DNA of 43,073 nt, from assembly GCA_015056385.1 (NCBI GenBank), contig SVGI01000007.1, forward strand, positions 1 to 43,073, written 5' to 3'. The notes under the pieces were generated by a model. It ran no database searches. It saw only the letters and a list, made by a program, of their open reading frames with translations, and was not told the origin of the DNA. Source of the DNA: Clostridiales bacterium. Its GTDB lineage: Bacteria; Bacillota; Clostridia; HGM11327. Below are positions 34,710 to 43,073 of the stretch, in pieces; positions within the stretch are counted from its first letter, which is position 1, and each line of letters begins with the position of its first letter. The position numbers and the translations under genes were made by a program.

Positions 34710-36076
34710 TCCAGGTGATTGATTCAATACAGGCAACGCCCAGGCAAATAGTTGAAGCGTTGGACAAATATATAATAGGACAGGATGACGCAAAGCGTGC
34801 CGTAGCCGTTGCTTTGAGAAACAGATACAGGCGAAGTATGCTTTCCGAGGATATGCGTGAGGAGGTTACTCCAAAAAATATTATAATGATGGGCCCTACC
34901 GGCGTAGGTAAAACCGAAATTGCCCGCCGTCTTTCAAAGTTTGTAAATGCGCCCTTTGTAAAGGTAGAGGCAACAAAATATACAGAGGTAGGCTACGTAG
35001 GCCGCGACGTTGAATCTATGATACGCGACCTTGTTGAAAATGCTATCCGTCTTGTTACAAAACAAAAAATGGAGGCAGTTTCGGATATTGCCCGTACTGC
35101 GGCGGAGGAAAGGGTGCTGGACCTTATACTTCCGAATATAAACAGAAACATCGAAACAGTATCTGCTGACCCTAATGCAACAGGCGCTCTTACTGTTACC
35201 ACCCGTGAAAAGTACAGAAATAAGCTTCGCGAGGGTAAAATAGATTCTCTTCCCATTGAAATAGACGTAGAGGAGCACGGCGGTACACCTATCGGTATGA
35301 TATCCGGTATGGGTGGGGACGAAATGATGATGCAGATTCAGGACGTTCTGGATTCAATGATGCCCAAGAAAACAAAAAAGAAAAAAACAACCGTAGGAAA
35401 CGCCTTCAAGCTTTTCGAGCAGGAGGAGGCCCAGAAGCTTATAGACAAGGATGATATAAATGCTCTTGCTCTTGAGGCTGCTCAGTATAAGGGTATTATT
35501 TTCATTGATGAAATAGATAAAATTGCAGGCAGAGGCGGCTACTCAAACGGTCCCGACGTTTCAAGAGAGGGTGTTCAGAGGGACATACTTCCCATTGTAG
35601 AGGGTACTACGGTAAATACCAAATACGGCCCTGTAAAAACAGACCATATATTGTTTATTGCCGCAGGTGCATTCCATATGTCTAAAATAAGCGACCTTAT
35701 CCCGGAGCTTCAGGGCAGGTTTCCCATAAGGGTAGAGCTTAAAAGCCTTACAGAGGAGGATTTTGTAAAGATTCTCACAGCCCCGGAAAATGCTTTGATA
35801 AAGCAGCAGAAGGCGCTCTTAAGCGTGGAGGGAATAGACCTTGTTTTTACTGATGACGGCATAAGGGAAATTGCAAAAATATCAGTTCAGCTTAATGAAA
35901 CTCTTGAGGATATCGGCGCAAGGCGTCTGCATACGGTTATGGAATCTATTGTTGAGGATGTTTCCTTTAACTGTGAGGAGTATACAGGAAAAACAGTAGT
36001 AGCAGATAGCGAATACGTAAGAAAAATACTTGCAAGTGAATACAAGAGTAATAATCTCGAAAAATATATACTTTAA
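34706..36076 (+). CDS. hslU: ATP-dependent protease ATPase subunit HslU (ClpY)
   Basis: AAA+ unfoldase that feeds substrates to HslV. Seen are [20 protein letters not shown] at the N-terminus, Walker [10 protein letters not shown] near residue 60, the pore loop GYVGRDVE, a long inserted I domain with a lysine-rich turn (KKTKKKKT), Walker [13 protein letters not shown], and the sensor region [14 protein letters not shown]. The C-terminus EKYIL is the conserved tail that inserts into HslV. Length 456 is typical. It starts by a 4-base overlap with hslV. B. subtilis has codY next; here a membrane protein follows. Confidence 0.97.
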   Translation: MIQVIDSIQATPRQIVEALDKYIIGQDDAKRAVAVALRNRYRRSMLSEDMREEVTPKNIIMMGPTGVGKTEIARRLSKFVNAPFVKVEATKYTEVGYVGRDVESMIRDLVENAIRLVTKQKMEAVSDIARTAAEERVLDLILPNINRNIETVSADPNATGALTVTTREKYRNKLREGKIDSLPIEIDVEEHGGTPIGMISGMGGDEMMMQIQDVLDSMMPKKTKKKKTTVGNAFKLFEQEEAQKLIDKDDINALALEAAQYKGIIFIDEIDKIAGRGGYSNGPDVSREGVQRDILPIVEGTTVNTKYGPVKTDHILFIAAGAFHMSKISDLIPELQGRFPIRVELKSLTEEDFVKILTAPENALIKQQKALLSVEGIDLVFTDDGIREIAKISVQLNETLEDIGARRLHTVMESIVEDVSFNCEEYTGKTVVADSEYVRKILASEYKSNNLEKYIL

Positions 36077-36093
36077 CTTAATGGAGGTTGAAG

Positions 36094-36915
36094 GTGGGAA
36101 AGCTTTTCAACAAAATGTATATCGGTAATCCGAAAAAAAGCGATCTTACAAAGGAGCAGGTAGATAATATAGACCCTTTGAAGCTTTTTATAACCGTTTT
36201 TCAGGTAAGAGGCTTAAAGCTTATATTACTTAACCTTATGTACTGCTTCTTTTTAATACCAATGGCAGTAAACGTTTATCTTGCTCTTTTGGGATATCTG
36301 GATGAGCCTCAGTTTGCAACGCTTATCCCGTACATATATGCGGCGTTGCCCTGTATGCTTATTGCTACACCCGGTAAGCTTGGCTTTACAAACGTCCTTA
36401 TGCGTTGGGCTGCAGACGAGCATGCCTGGCTGTGGAGTGATTTCTGGGAGGGAATAAAGAAAAACTGGAAGCAGGGTCTTTTACTTACCGTTACAAATTA
36501 TCTCATATTCCTTTTTCTTATATTCGTTGCATGGTTTTACGTGGCAATGGCAAATGCTGAGGATCCCAATATGATATCTGCCTTTGCACCCTACGTATAT
36601 TACCTTATACTCGGTGTAATATTGGTATTTATGATGATAAGTATTTATACGTTCCCCTTATCTCAGAAATATAAGTTTAAGTTCAAATACATATACAAGT
36701 ATTCGTTTATGCTTTGCGTAAGAAAATTCTTACCTACGTTCCTTGCGGTTGTGTTAAGCGGTCTGGCAATATACGGCCTTGTGTACGTTGCGGCAATGTA
36801 CTTTATATGGCTGCTTCTTGTTGTACCTGTAATAGGCTTTTCGCTGTATTATCTTGTAATGTATATTATCGTAGGAAGATCCTTCAAAAACTTTGTTTTC
36901 CTTCCTGAAAGGTGA
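36094..36915 (+). CDS. DUF624-like (YesL-type) membrane protein
   Basis: A 273-residue protein with about six hydrophobic segments: LILLNLMYCFFLIPMAVNVY, TLIPYIYAALPCMLIA, LLTVTNYLIFLFLIFVAWFY, YYLILGVILVFMMISIYTF, FLAVVLSGLAIYGLVYVAAM and FIWLLLVVPVIGFSLYYL. The central HAWLWSDFWEGIKKNWKQ, a tryptophan-rich loop before a membrane helix, is typical of DUF624/YesL. The function is unknown; relatives often accompany sugar transporters, but none is near. The GTG at 36094 is preferred: GGAGG (36083-36087) lies six bases before it and directly touches the alternative TTG at 36088. Confidence 0.75.
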   Translation: MGKLFNKMYIGNPKKSDLTKEQVDNIDPLKLFITVFQVRGLKLILLNLMYCFFLIPMAVNVYLALLGYLDEPQFATLIPYIYAALPCMLIATPGKLGFTNVLMRWAADEHAWLWSDFWEGIKKNWKQGLLLTVTNYLIFLFLIFVAWFYVAMANAEDPNMISAFAPYVYYLILGVILVFMMISIYTFPLSQKYKFKFKYIYKYSFMLCVRKFLPTFLAVVLSGLAIYGLVYVAAMYFIWLLLVVPVIGFSLYYLVMYIIVGRSFKNFVFLPER

Positions 36916-36921
36916 TAAATA

Positions 36922-37653
36922 ATGGCTATGTTTGAGCGTTTTGCATCTGTTTATGACGAGCTGAACGTTAATCAGCCCCCGGAGGAGGCTGCAGGGTTTG
37001 TGCTGTCCCATATGGGAACACAAAAGGGTCAGCTTGTGGACCTTGCTTGCGGAACCGGAAAAATATCTGCAATACTTGCCAAAAAAGGGTATAGCGTTGT
37101 GGGTATGGATATTTCAGAGGATATGCTGAATCAGGCGTATTCAAACTGTGCGGCGGCAGGTGCAAGGGTAACCTTCATAAAGGGTGATTTGCGTAGGTTC
37201 AGGCTCCCTCATAAGATGGACTGCGCCGTTTGTATTTGCGACGGCTTTAATTACCTTTTATCCGTAAAGGAGCTTAATGAGGGTATAGAAAACGTACGTA
37301 ATAATCTTAAAAGCGGTGCAAAATTTATATTTGATTTAAGCACCTGCGCAAAGTACGAAAGATTTTTAACCAAAAGCACTTATACATTGGATAGCGATGA
37401 TAGCTTTCTTGCATGGAACAGTGATTACAATACTAAAACACGTCTGTGTGTAATGTCCTTAACCTGCTTTGAAAGGGTAGGTAATGCATACGAAAGGTTT
37501 GATGAAATTCATAGCCAGCGCGCCCATACCTATAATGAGGTTAAAGAGGCTTGTGAGGGGAAATTCAGAATAACAGGCGTATACGACGGATACACAGATA
37601 AACCTGCAGACAGCGAATCTCTGCGCTGTGTTTACGTAACGGAGGCAATATGA
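36922..37653 (+). CDS. Class I SAM-dependent methyltransferase
   Basis: A 243-residue Rossmann-fold methyltransferase. Motif I is VDLACGTGKISAILAKKG near residue 40, followed by VVGMDISEDMLNQA, FIKGDLRRF and CAVCICDGFNYLL. The second half (FIFDLSTCAKYE and onward) fits the YqeM-like group of small-molecule or protein methyltransferases; the substrate is unknown. AAAGGTGA lies before the ATG. Its stop overlaps the hslO start (ATGA), and the upstream membrane-protein gene ends six bases before it. Confidence 0.87.
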   Translation: MAMFERFASVYDELNVNQPPEEAAGFVLSHMGTQKGQLVDLACGTGKISAILAKKGYSVVGMDISEDMLNQAYSNCAAAGARVTFIKGDLRRFRLPHKMDCAVCICDGFNYLLSVKELNEGIENVRNNLKSGAKFIFDLSTCAKYERFLTKSTYTLDSDDSFLAWNSDYNTKTRLCVMSLTCFERVGNAYERFDEIHSQRAHTYNEVKEACEGKFRITGVYDGYTDKPADSESLRCVYVTEAI

Positions 37654-38435
37654 TAAAAAAATATCTTTCAGCAGATAACAGGCTTATGCTGTGTATTGTT
37701 GATATATCAAAGGACACTCACGAAATAATGAGGACCCATGAAATAAGGGGCGGAGAATTCAACCTTCTTACGAAGCTCATGCTTACTGCGGCAATAATGG
37801 GTAAGGATGCAAAGGGTGAGGATGTTACTACGGTATCCTTAGATTCCAATATAGGCAGAGGTATGGTTGCAGTTCACACGTACAAAAGTGCTTCTGTAAA
37901 GGGATATTCCCAGCTTGGCGATCTTCACGAAAACGATTATTACGGTATATTAAAGAAAAAAACGTGGCTTACCGTAATAAGGGATATGGGCCTTCAGTTC
38001 CCTTATTCAGCCGCCATAGAGCTTTCAGAGGATACCTTTGAGGAAAGTCTGGAGAAATATTTTAAGATATCACAGCAGCAGCCCTGCCTTATAAATATGC
38101 TTGTAGGTGAGGGCAGAGCGTGTGCCGCTATACTCCAGCCCGTATTAAATGATGATTTTTATCTTATCGAGGATGAACGGGAAAAATACGAAAGAATAAT
38201 AGGCAAGCTTCTTTTGGGCGAGGAATCTCCCGTATTCGAATTAAGAGGCGAATTTCCCCTTGATTTCAAGTGCGACTGTAACGAGGAAAAAATAGAAAAC
38301 GCCATCTCCACGTTGAGTGAGGATGACGTAAAGGAAATTTTGGCAGAGCTTGGCAAAATAGAATTAGTATGCCCATACTGCCATAAAAAATACGTTTACA
38401 GGGAAGAGGATATTGCCCGTATAAACCGTTACTGA
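37650..38435 (+). CDS. hslO: Hsp33, redox-regulated chaperone
   Basis: Chaperone switched on by oxidation of a zinc-binding cysteine cluster. The C-terminal C-x-C...C-x2-C is intact: FKCDCNEEK near residue 210 and LVCPYCHKKY near 243. The body shows the family pattern (THEIRGGEFNLLTKLMLTAA, VHTYKSASVKGY, YFKISQQQP). At 261 residues it is somewhat shorter than the usual 290. It overlaps the methyltransferase stop by four bases. It ends three bases from the end of the convergent RNA methyltransferase gene, with no terminator between. Confidence 0.95.
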   Translation: MIKKYLSADNRLMLCIVDISKDTHEIMRTHEIRGGEFNLLTKLMLTAAIMGKDAKGEDVTTVSLDSNIGRGMVAVHTYKSASVKGYSQLGDLHENDYYGILKKKTWLTVIRDMGLQFPYSAAIELSEDTFEESLEKYFKISQQQPCLINMLVGEGRACAAILQPVLNDDFYLIEDEREKYERIIGKLLLGEESPVFELRGEFPLDFKCDCNEEKIENAISTLSEDDVKEILAELGKIELVCPYCHKKYVYREEDIARINRY

Positions 38436-38438
38436 TTT

Positions 38439-39524
38439 TTACTTAAAAAGTAAGGAAGCAAGAATTCCCGCGGCAACAGCAATATTTAATGATGATTGCC
38501 CCGGAGCCATAGGAATAGATACATAGCCGTTGCACATATCTGCTACGGCTTTTCTCATACCGTAGGATTCACTTCCTACAATAAAAGCAATTTTATCCTT
38601 GTCCCCAATATCATATACGCTGCCTTCTGCGTGGGCGCTTGTACCGTAAACCTTAAACCCGTTATCCTTTAGGAAATCAATAGGGGAAAGGTCGTTTTCA
38701 AATTCTATAACAGGTAATCTGCCTATGGCGCCTCTTGCAGCGCGTATGCAGTTTTTGTGAAAAATACTTGCCTGTGAATCAAGAAGAATAACTCCGTCTG
38801 CGCCAAAGCAGTCCACAGTACGTATAAGCATTCCCAGGTTATCCGGATTTTCAATGGAATCGCATATAACAACCCGCCTCATATCCTTAAATACGGAAAT
38901 ATCTGGTATAAAAATATCACACAGGGCAACCTCACTGGGAGTAGGCACAGATGAGGTAACGGTCTGCATTATCTGTGGAGTTGTCTGGGTACATTTTATT
39001 GATGAGGAAAGCATCTTCTGAATAGTTCCGTCTAAAAGAAGGGGAGATTTCTGGGTGAAGAGCACAGATTTTATTCTGTAATTATCATTAAACGCGCGGT
39101 TTATGTTCAGTATGCCCTCAATGATAACCCGTGAATCCCTGCGCCTTTTTGAAAAGGTATCGTATTGCTTTACTTCATCTATTTCACTGTCCTTTTTATG
39201 GGTTGCGTAAAATGGCGCGGAATATGCTTTTTTTATGGGCACGTACACCCTTGCAAAATCATCGTCGGCGGATGTAACGTTGCTGGTTTCAAAATGAAGA
39301 AGCTGCCTGTATTTTTGTGGAAGATACAAAGTATAGCCACCCTTTTTAGGTAAAAAACGCTTAAGATACGTAAACGAACGAAGGCTTGTGGCCTCCAAAA
39401 GATATGTGCTGCCCTCTGCATCGGATTTTAACGTACCGTAATCGTTATCCGCCCAGGTGTACTCTGCTACAAGGCGTTCAAACGGCAATTTGAAATCTGT
39501 GGATAAAAATAAGCTGTTTTCCAT
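38439..39524 (-). CDS. SpoU/TrmH-family RNA 2'-O-methyltransferase with N-terminal extension
   Basis: The C-terminal half is a SPOUT (trefoil-knot) methyltransferase with all three motifs: IENPDNLGMLIRTVDCFGAD, FIVGSESYGM and PMAPGQSSLNIAVAAGI. Before it lies a TrmH-type substrate-recognition domain starting at SRVIIEGILN (residue 131). The first 130 residues are an extension I do not recognise, rich in aromatic and charged residues, without membrane segments. The target nucleotide in rRNA or tRNA cannot be told. The start has only a weak purine-rich site. It follows pfkA on the same strand, separated by a terminator. Confidence 0.88.
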   Translation of the reverse strand: MENSLFLSTDFKLPFERLVAEYTWADNDYGTLKSDAEGSTYLLEATSLRSFTYLKRFLPKKGGYTLYLPQKYRQLLHFETSNVTSADDDFARVYVPIKKAYSAPFYATHKKDSEIDEVKQYDTFSKRRRDSRVIIEGILNINRAFNDNYRIKSVLFTQKSPLLLDGTIQKMLSSSIKCTQTTPQIMQTVTSSVPTPSEVALCDIFIPDISVFKDMRRVVICDSIENPDNLGMLIRTVDCFGADGVILLDSQASIFHKNCIRAARGAIGRLPVIEFENDLSPIDFLKDNGFKVYGTSAHAEGSVYDIGDKDKIAFIVGSESYGMRKAVADMCNGYVSIPMAPGQSSLNIAVAAGILASLLFK

Positions 39525-39539
39525 TTTATCTTTTCTTTA

Positions 39540-39577
39540 ATTATAAAAACGGCGGACACATATAGAGTACGCCGTTT
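39540..39577 (-). terminator. Terminator of pfkA
   Basis: AAACGGCG (39547-39554) and CGCCGTTT (39570-39577) pair with a 15-base loop. On the minus strand the stem is followed by TTATAA, and T's also end the 3' arm. Confidence 0.75.
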
Positions 39578-39593
39578 GGTGTGTTTTTTATGA

Positions 39594-40583
39594 TTATAAT
39601 GCAAGCTTCTTGGCAAGGTCGATAAGGCTCGGGTCTATATTGCGTGTTTTTGCCAGGGCTGTATCTATATCCTCATAAGAGAGCTTGTTGTTTTCTGTAA
39701 TGATAACCTTATTGGAAATATCTTTATCCAAAAGCTCTACTGCAAGTGCGCCCATTCTTGTTGCAAGCATACGGTCTGAAGCAGAGGGTGCGCCGCCGCG
39801 CTGGATATGTCCGAGGATGCTTGCGCGTGTTACCATGCCTGTACGTGATTCAAGCTCTGCGGCAAGTGCTGAAACGTCAACCATTTTTTCGGCAATAACG
39901 ATGATATGAGATCTCTTCTTGCGCTCAATACCTCTCTGTATGCTTTTGCAAAGGGCATCAACGCTGTAATCATCCCTGCTTTCAGGGATAATTATATTTT
40001 CTGCGCCGTCGCATATACCGGAGTAAAGCGTAAGATATCCGCAGTTGTTGCCCATTATTTCTACAACACAGCATCTGTCATGTGAGGACATAGTATCTCT
40101 GATTTTGTCAATAGCATCAATAGCAGTATTAAGCGCTGTATCAAAGCCGATGGTGAAATCTGTGCAACGAATATCGTTATCTATTGTTGCGGGAATACCT
40201 ATAACGTTGCATTTATATGCATGCTCGGGTATCTGGCAACGGTGGCTAAGCTTCTGTGCACCTGTAAAGGAACCGTCTCCGCCTATAACGATTACACCGC
40301 TGATGTCTCTCTTCTTTAAGTTTTCAACGGCTATATCCTGATATTTTGTATCGGCAAACTGGGGGAAGCGTGCAGAACCGAGAATTGTGCCGCCGCGCTG
40401 TATTATGTCGCTTACGTTTTCAAACTTAAGCTCAATAATATCATCCTCAACAAGGCCCCTAAAGCCGTTGTTTATACCGTATACCTGAAGATTAAGATAA
40501 GAACCTATTTTAACTACGGATCTGATACAGGCATTCATGCCCGGAGCGTCTCCGCCACTTGTCATTACGGCAATTTTTTTCAT
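39594..40583 (-). CDS. pfkA: ATP-dependent 6-phosphofructokinase
   Basis: Glycolytic enzyme that phosphorylates fructose 6-phosphate. Motifs: VMTSGGDAPGMNACIR at residues 6-21, GGTILGSARFP, VIGGDGSFTGAQKL (Gly after GGD marks the ATP-using type rather than the pyrophosphate type), the catalytic region GIPATIDNDI, EIMGNNCGYL and LGHIQRGGAPSASDRMLATR. Length 329 is close to the family's 320. The ATG at 40581-40583 is chosen because AAGGGAG lies upstream and the conserved start MKKIAVMTSGG follows. Usual activation by ADP or PEP control is family knowledge. Divergent from the DUF4364 gene. Confidence 0.96.
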   Translation of the reverse strand: MKKIAVMTSGGDAPGMNACIRSVVKIGSYLNLQVYGINNGFRGLVEDDIIELKFENVSDIIQRGGTILGSARFPQFADTKYQDIAVENLKKRDISGVIVIGGDGSFTGAQKLSHRCQIPEHAYKCNVIGIPATIDNDIRCTDFTIGFDTALNTAIDAIDKIRDTMSSHDRCCVVEIMGNNCGYLTLYSGICDGAENIIIPESRDDYSVDALCKSIQRGIERKKRSHIIVIAEKMVDVSALAAELESRTGMVTRASILGHIQRGGAPSASDRMLATRMGALAVELLDKDISNKVIITENNKLSYEDIDTALAKTRNIDPSLIDLAKKLAL

Positions 40584-40632
40584 AATATACTCCCTTAAGT
40601 GTTTCAAAGCTGTTCTAAAATATTTTCGGTTT

Positions 40633-40661
40633 ATTATACGACATTATACCGAAAAAATCAA
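40633..40661 (-). promoter_or_regulatory. Promoter of pfkA
   Basis: On the minus strand, TTGATT (complement of 40656-40661), 17 bases, TATAAT (40633-40638). The leader of about 45 bases carries AAGGGAG. Confidence 0.75.
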
Positions 40662-40712
40662 CAGTATTTAGAATATAACGTTCAAATAAAAGTAATGAAA
40701 AAAGAGTGTTTG

Positions 40713-40741
40713 TTGAATTTTATATGTGATAGTGATATAAT
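40713..40741 (+). promoter_or_regulatory. Promoter of the DUF4364/lipoprotein unit
   Basis: TTGAAT (40713-40718), 17 bases, TATAAT (40736-40741), with TGA before the -10 giving an extended -10. It lies back to back with the pfkA promoter. Confidence 0.75.
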
Positions 40742-40769
40742 AAACAAGATGTACGGAAAGGAGTCTGTT

Positions 40770-41312
40770 ATGGGTAATTTGAAGAACGAAATGGCCGGTA
40801 AGCTTAGTGTATTACACTTTATTTCTGCAATGAATGCGCCTATAATGGGTTATCAGATAGAGGATTATTTTATCGAGAAAAACCTTATGGATGTATTTGA
40901 TATACACGATATACTCAGCGATCTTATTGATATCCAGTTTATTAAAACCTCCAACGTGTTTGATCGGATATACTACTTCTGTACAGAAAACGGTAAGGCG
41001 GCCCTTGAAAATCTTGGGGAAGAGCTTTCTGCAGAAAAAAGAGCTGATATAGATGAATATTGCCGTGAAAACAGATTCAGAATCATAAACGAAAACAATA
41101 TTGTTACAAGCGTAAAGGATGCTCCAAACAATCAGTATCAGGTTTCGATGCTTATATTGGATAATGCGCAGCCCTTAATCGAGGTTTCTCTTTTTCTCGA
41201 TAGGGAGCAGTACGTAAGAAAGGCTATTTCCTCGTGGAAGGTTAGCGCCAGCGAAATATATTCAAGCATTACGGAAACTCTGTTCAGGGATGACGATACG
41301 GAGCAGAACTAA
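40770..41312 (+). CDS. DUF4364 family protein
   Basis: A 180-residue soluble protein of the DUF4364 type found in Clostridia. The N-terminal part (KLSVLHFISAMNAPIMGYQI, then LSDLIDIQFIKT and YYFCTENGKAALE) has the spacing of a winged-helix DNA-binding domain, so a regulatory role is plausible. The second half is a mixed alpha/beta domain without known motifs. The ATG at 40770 has AAAGGAG (40757-40763) six bases upstream; the longer frame starts before the promoter. A lipoprotein gene follows after 37 bases. Confidence 0.82.
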   Translation: MGNLKNEMAGKLSVLHFISAMNAPIMGYQIEDYFIEKNLMDVFDIHDILSDLIDIQFIKTSNVFDRIYYFCTENGKAALENLGEELSAEKRADIDEYCRENRFRIINENNIVTSVKDAPNNQYQVSMLILDNAQPLIEVSLFLDREQYVRKAISSWKVSASEIYSSITETLFRDDDTEQN

Positions 41313-41349
41313 AGTCATTTTGATTGAAACTAGAATTACGGAGAATTAA

Positions 41350-42801
41350 ATGAATAAACGTTTATGGGGGGTTATCTCCTTTTTATTGATAGCGGTAGTT
41401 TTTATAAGCGGGTGCAGTATTTTTCCTGAGGTAACACCGGAGCCTCAGCTTTCCCTGGAGGATTGTATTACAAACTTCAACGCGCTCAAAGACGATTACG
41501 ATATGATGGAGCTTAAATTCGGCACATCAACCCAGCCGGAGGAGTTTGAGGTTATATTCGAAAACAGCATGATGGTTGTTATCGTAACACAGGAAAAAAA
41601 CGGCGAGGAATTTATTAATATATTCAACCGCGATACAGGCAACGTTGTTTTCAGAGCTTCCTTCACATGGGATTCAGCCCGCAAGCATATCCCTCTTAAA
41701 GAACGCATAAGCATTATGACCTGCGGAGAAAACCCCTTCGTTGTAGTTCAGTATATAGCAGCGCCCCGTGTTCATAACGTTACTGAAAAGCACGAAAATA
41801 TGTGCTATGTTGTGAACACTAACGACGGAAGCACGGTATCTCTTGAGGGGATAGAGCGTATATTCGATATTACTGCAGACGGTACAACAATGCTTGCCCT
41901 CTACAACAATAAAACAGATTCTGTTGAGGAGCAGGGCTTTTACAAGGATGACAAGGTGAGCATATTCGCAGTTACCTACTCCGAGGAGGGTGTTGCCGTT
42001 AAAAAGAAATACGATATATGTAATGCGTATTCAACTGTTACAGATGCCGAGGGCGGGGAAACAGGATATTACTTAAACGTTCATTACGCTACACATAACA
42101 AGAATTCGTTTGTTATTCTTACGGCACAGTACGTTGTTACAGATGTAAGCTATTACGATTGCTACGGCTACGAATACGATATGTCCACGGGAAAGAAAAA
42201 ATCAGAAAGCAAGCTGATGATAAATTTCCTTGTACATCCCAAGGGTGAGAAATTTAATTCCTATGCCGTTGTATATAATGGCAGATATATTTTTTCATCT
42301 GTATATAACGTAAGGTCTATTTATCTTACGCAAATGTGGGACGTTGAAAATAATACTGTTTACCGCTCAAAAATGGTATTCAACTATGCAGGCAGTGATA
42401 AATTTGCATCTGCCGCTGTATATAAGGTAAATAACGAAAAAACAAGGGTTTTGTGTTACGAATCGTCGTTGGAGCATTATGAGGGTGAAGAGGTTCAGGC
42501 ATATTATTTCAAATTCTACAATTCAAGTGAATTCGGTATAAGCTCACGCCTGGATTATACAATAACCCCCGGTACAAATACTCCCGTATTTGAGGACGAA
42601 TCCTTGGAAACGTACTTTACTCTTCAGCGTGTGGAAACTGCCGTATCCGGTATAGATAAGCTTGTTACGGATTTGCTTGAGCTTAGTGAAACAGTAAACG
42701 GCATTTCCGATAACTATATGAATCTTCCCAACGATACACTGGATGGCGGCGCTGTTCCCGTGCTCTTTGGTTCAAGGCTTTATATAATCAAGGTTCGTTA
42801 A
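41350..42801 (+). CDS. Hypothetical lipoprotein
   Basis: The N-terminus MNKRLWGVISFLLIAVVFI followed by SGC is a signal peptide with a lipobox (VFISGC, lipidated Cys22), so the protein should be anchored on the outer face of the membrane. The remaining 460 residues are rich in beta-strand-like segments and aromatic residues (for example HKNSFVILTAQYVV, NGRYIFSSVYNV), perhaps a propeller-like fold. I recognise no family. GGAG precedes the ATG by seven bases. It probably shares the DUF4364 transcript and ends at a strong terminator. Confidence 0.8.
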   Translation: MNKRLWGVISFLLIAVVFISGCSIFPEVTPEPQLSLEDCITNFNALKDDYDMMELKFGTSTQPEEFEVIFENSMMVVIVTQEKNGEEFINIFNRDTGNVVFRASFTWDSARKHIPLKERISIMTCGENPFVVVQYIAAPRVHNVTEKHENMCYVVNTNDGSTVSLEGIERIFDITADGTTMLALYNNKTDSVEEQGFYKDDKVSIFAVTYSEEGVAVKKKYDICNAYSTVTDAEGGETGYYLNVHYATHNKNSFVILTAQYVVTDVSYYDCYGYEYDMSTGKKKSESKLMINFLVHPKGEKFNSYAVVYNGRYIFSSVYNVRSIYLTQMWDVENNTVYRSKMVFNYAGSDKFASAAVYKVNNEKTRVLCYESSLEHYEGEEVQAYYFKFYNSSEFGISSRLDYTITPGTNTPVFEDESLETYFTLQRVETAVSGIDKLVTDLLELSETVNGISDNYMNLPNDTLDGGAVPVLFGSRLYIIKVR

Positions 42802-42825
42802 TATAAAAATAGTATAAAAAACACG

Positions 42826-42855
42826 AAAAGGCTGATAAAATCAGCCTTTTTCTTA
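42826..42855 (+). terminator. Terminator of the lipoprotein gene
   Basis: AAAAGGCTGA (42826-42835) and TCAGCCTTTT (42841-42850) form a perfect 10-bp stem with a 5-base loop and a T-run. Confidence 0.9.
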
Positions 42856-42877
42856 TTATATCAATAAAATACAGCAT

Positions 42878-42912
42878 AAGACTGCGGATATAAATACTCT
42901 GCAGTCTTTTTT
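42878..42912 (+). terminator. Second tandem terminator
   Basis: AAGACTGC (42878-42885) and GCAGTCTT (42901-42908) form an 8-bp stem with a 15-base loop, followed by TTTT. It comes 28 bases after the first terminator with no gene between, so it acts as a back-up insulating the next gene. Confidence 0.65.
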
Positions 42913-42972
42913 ACGGTATAAAAGAATAAAAAGGGACAATAATAAAAAAACTACAAAAAAAGGTGGATAAGC

Positions 42973-43073
42973 GTGATTGATCTGGGTAATGATTTGATGT
43001 TTTTCGAAGATTTGTTTTGTAATAACGCCTCTCTTTCGGTAAGAAAAATAAAAATCAATCAAAAAACGTCGGC
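42973..43073 (+). CDS. N-terminus of a truncated gene, possibly a spore germination (GerA-type) protein
   Basis: GTG 42973 has AAGGTGG (42960-42966) six bases upstream and opens a frame that runs off the window after 33 codons. The stretch FFEDLFCNNASLSVRKIKIN resembles the start of GerA/SpoVAF-family germinant receptor subunits, which often begin with 'lke.f.nssDfv.Re'. The match is short and may be chance. GGTATAA (42915-42921) and CAATAATA (42937-42944), 15 bases apart, loosely resemble a forespore (sigma-F/G) promoter, which would fit. The reading frame itself is well supported; the family is a guess. Confidence 0.5.
   Translation, partial: MIDLGNDLMFFEDLFCNNASLSVRKIKINQKTS

Noticed and set aside
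42856-43062. A minus-strand 68-codon frame at the right edge
   Set aside because: It runs through a terminator hairpin and opposite a plus-strand start with a good ribosome binding site. Its hydrophobic, low-complexity content comes from AT-rich sequence.
1-43073. CRISPR array, tRNA, rRNA, insertion sequence
   Set aside because: No regularly spaced repeats, cloverleaf genes, rRNA segments or transposase genes were found on reading both strands.

Overview
The window looks like a chromosomal segment of an anaerobic, spore-forming member of the Clostridia. The evidence is a complete spoIIAA-spoIIAB-sigF sporulation operon, a second protein with a Spo0A-type DNA-binding domain, AddAB recombination genes, the dgt-dnaG-rpoD macromolecular-synthesis cluster, and topA-trmFO-hslVU gene order. 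Ribosome binding sites are of strong AAGGAGG type, TTG and GTG starts are frequent, and several promoters match the TTGACA-17-TATAAT consensus closely. The species cannot be named from this. No rRNA, tRNA, CRISPR array or intact mobile element was seen.

Layout. 1-300: the 3' end of an XRE-type regulator and a terminator shared with addA. 301-7491 (minus): addB-addA, with a consensus promoter. 7500-8951: a short transcription unit (possible small RNA) ending at a terminator, then a second promoter driving an isocitrate/isopropylmalate dehydrogenase-family gene. 9017-14422: a self-contained unit of two paralogous, unrecognised beta-propeller-like proteins on either side of a uroporphyrinogen-decarboxylase-fold protein. 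This is the best candidate in the window for an undescribed system. 14423-15283: a sparse stretch with a possible gene remnant and a lone CDP-alcohol phosphatidyltransferase of different base composition. 15300-16922 (minus): a PHP-family histidinol phosphatase followed by a Spo0A-like protein whose receiver domain is degenerate. 17010-19946: a three-gene unit of esterase, acyltransferase and zinc-ribbon membrane protein.

20072-24153: a nucleotidyltransferase fused to a mutase-like domain that appears catalytically dead, then the sigma-F operon. 24205-24587: rpsT with its own promoter and terminator. 24702-36915: a long codirectional run of housekeeping genes (dgt, dnaG, rpoD, dprA, topA, trmFO, a cytidylate-kinase-like protein, hslV, hslU, a DUF624-like membrane protein), continuing into a methyltransferase and hslO. 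38439-40661 (minus): a SpoU-type RNA methyltransferase with an unusual N-terminal extension, and pfkA. 40713-42850: a DUF4364 protein and a lipoprotein. 42973-end: the start of a truncated gene.

Several ORF starts were moved downstream because a promoter -10 element lies on or after the longest possible start, or because a Shine-Dalgarno site clearly picks a later codon. The features of most interest are the propeller/UroD cassette and its folded intergenic RNA, the possible small RNA whose C-rich stretch is complementary to the spoIIAA ribosome binding site, the two probable pseudoenzyme domains, and a codon-context bias that fills the genes with the tetranucleotide ACGT.
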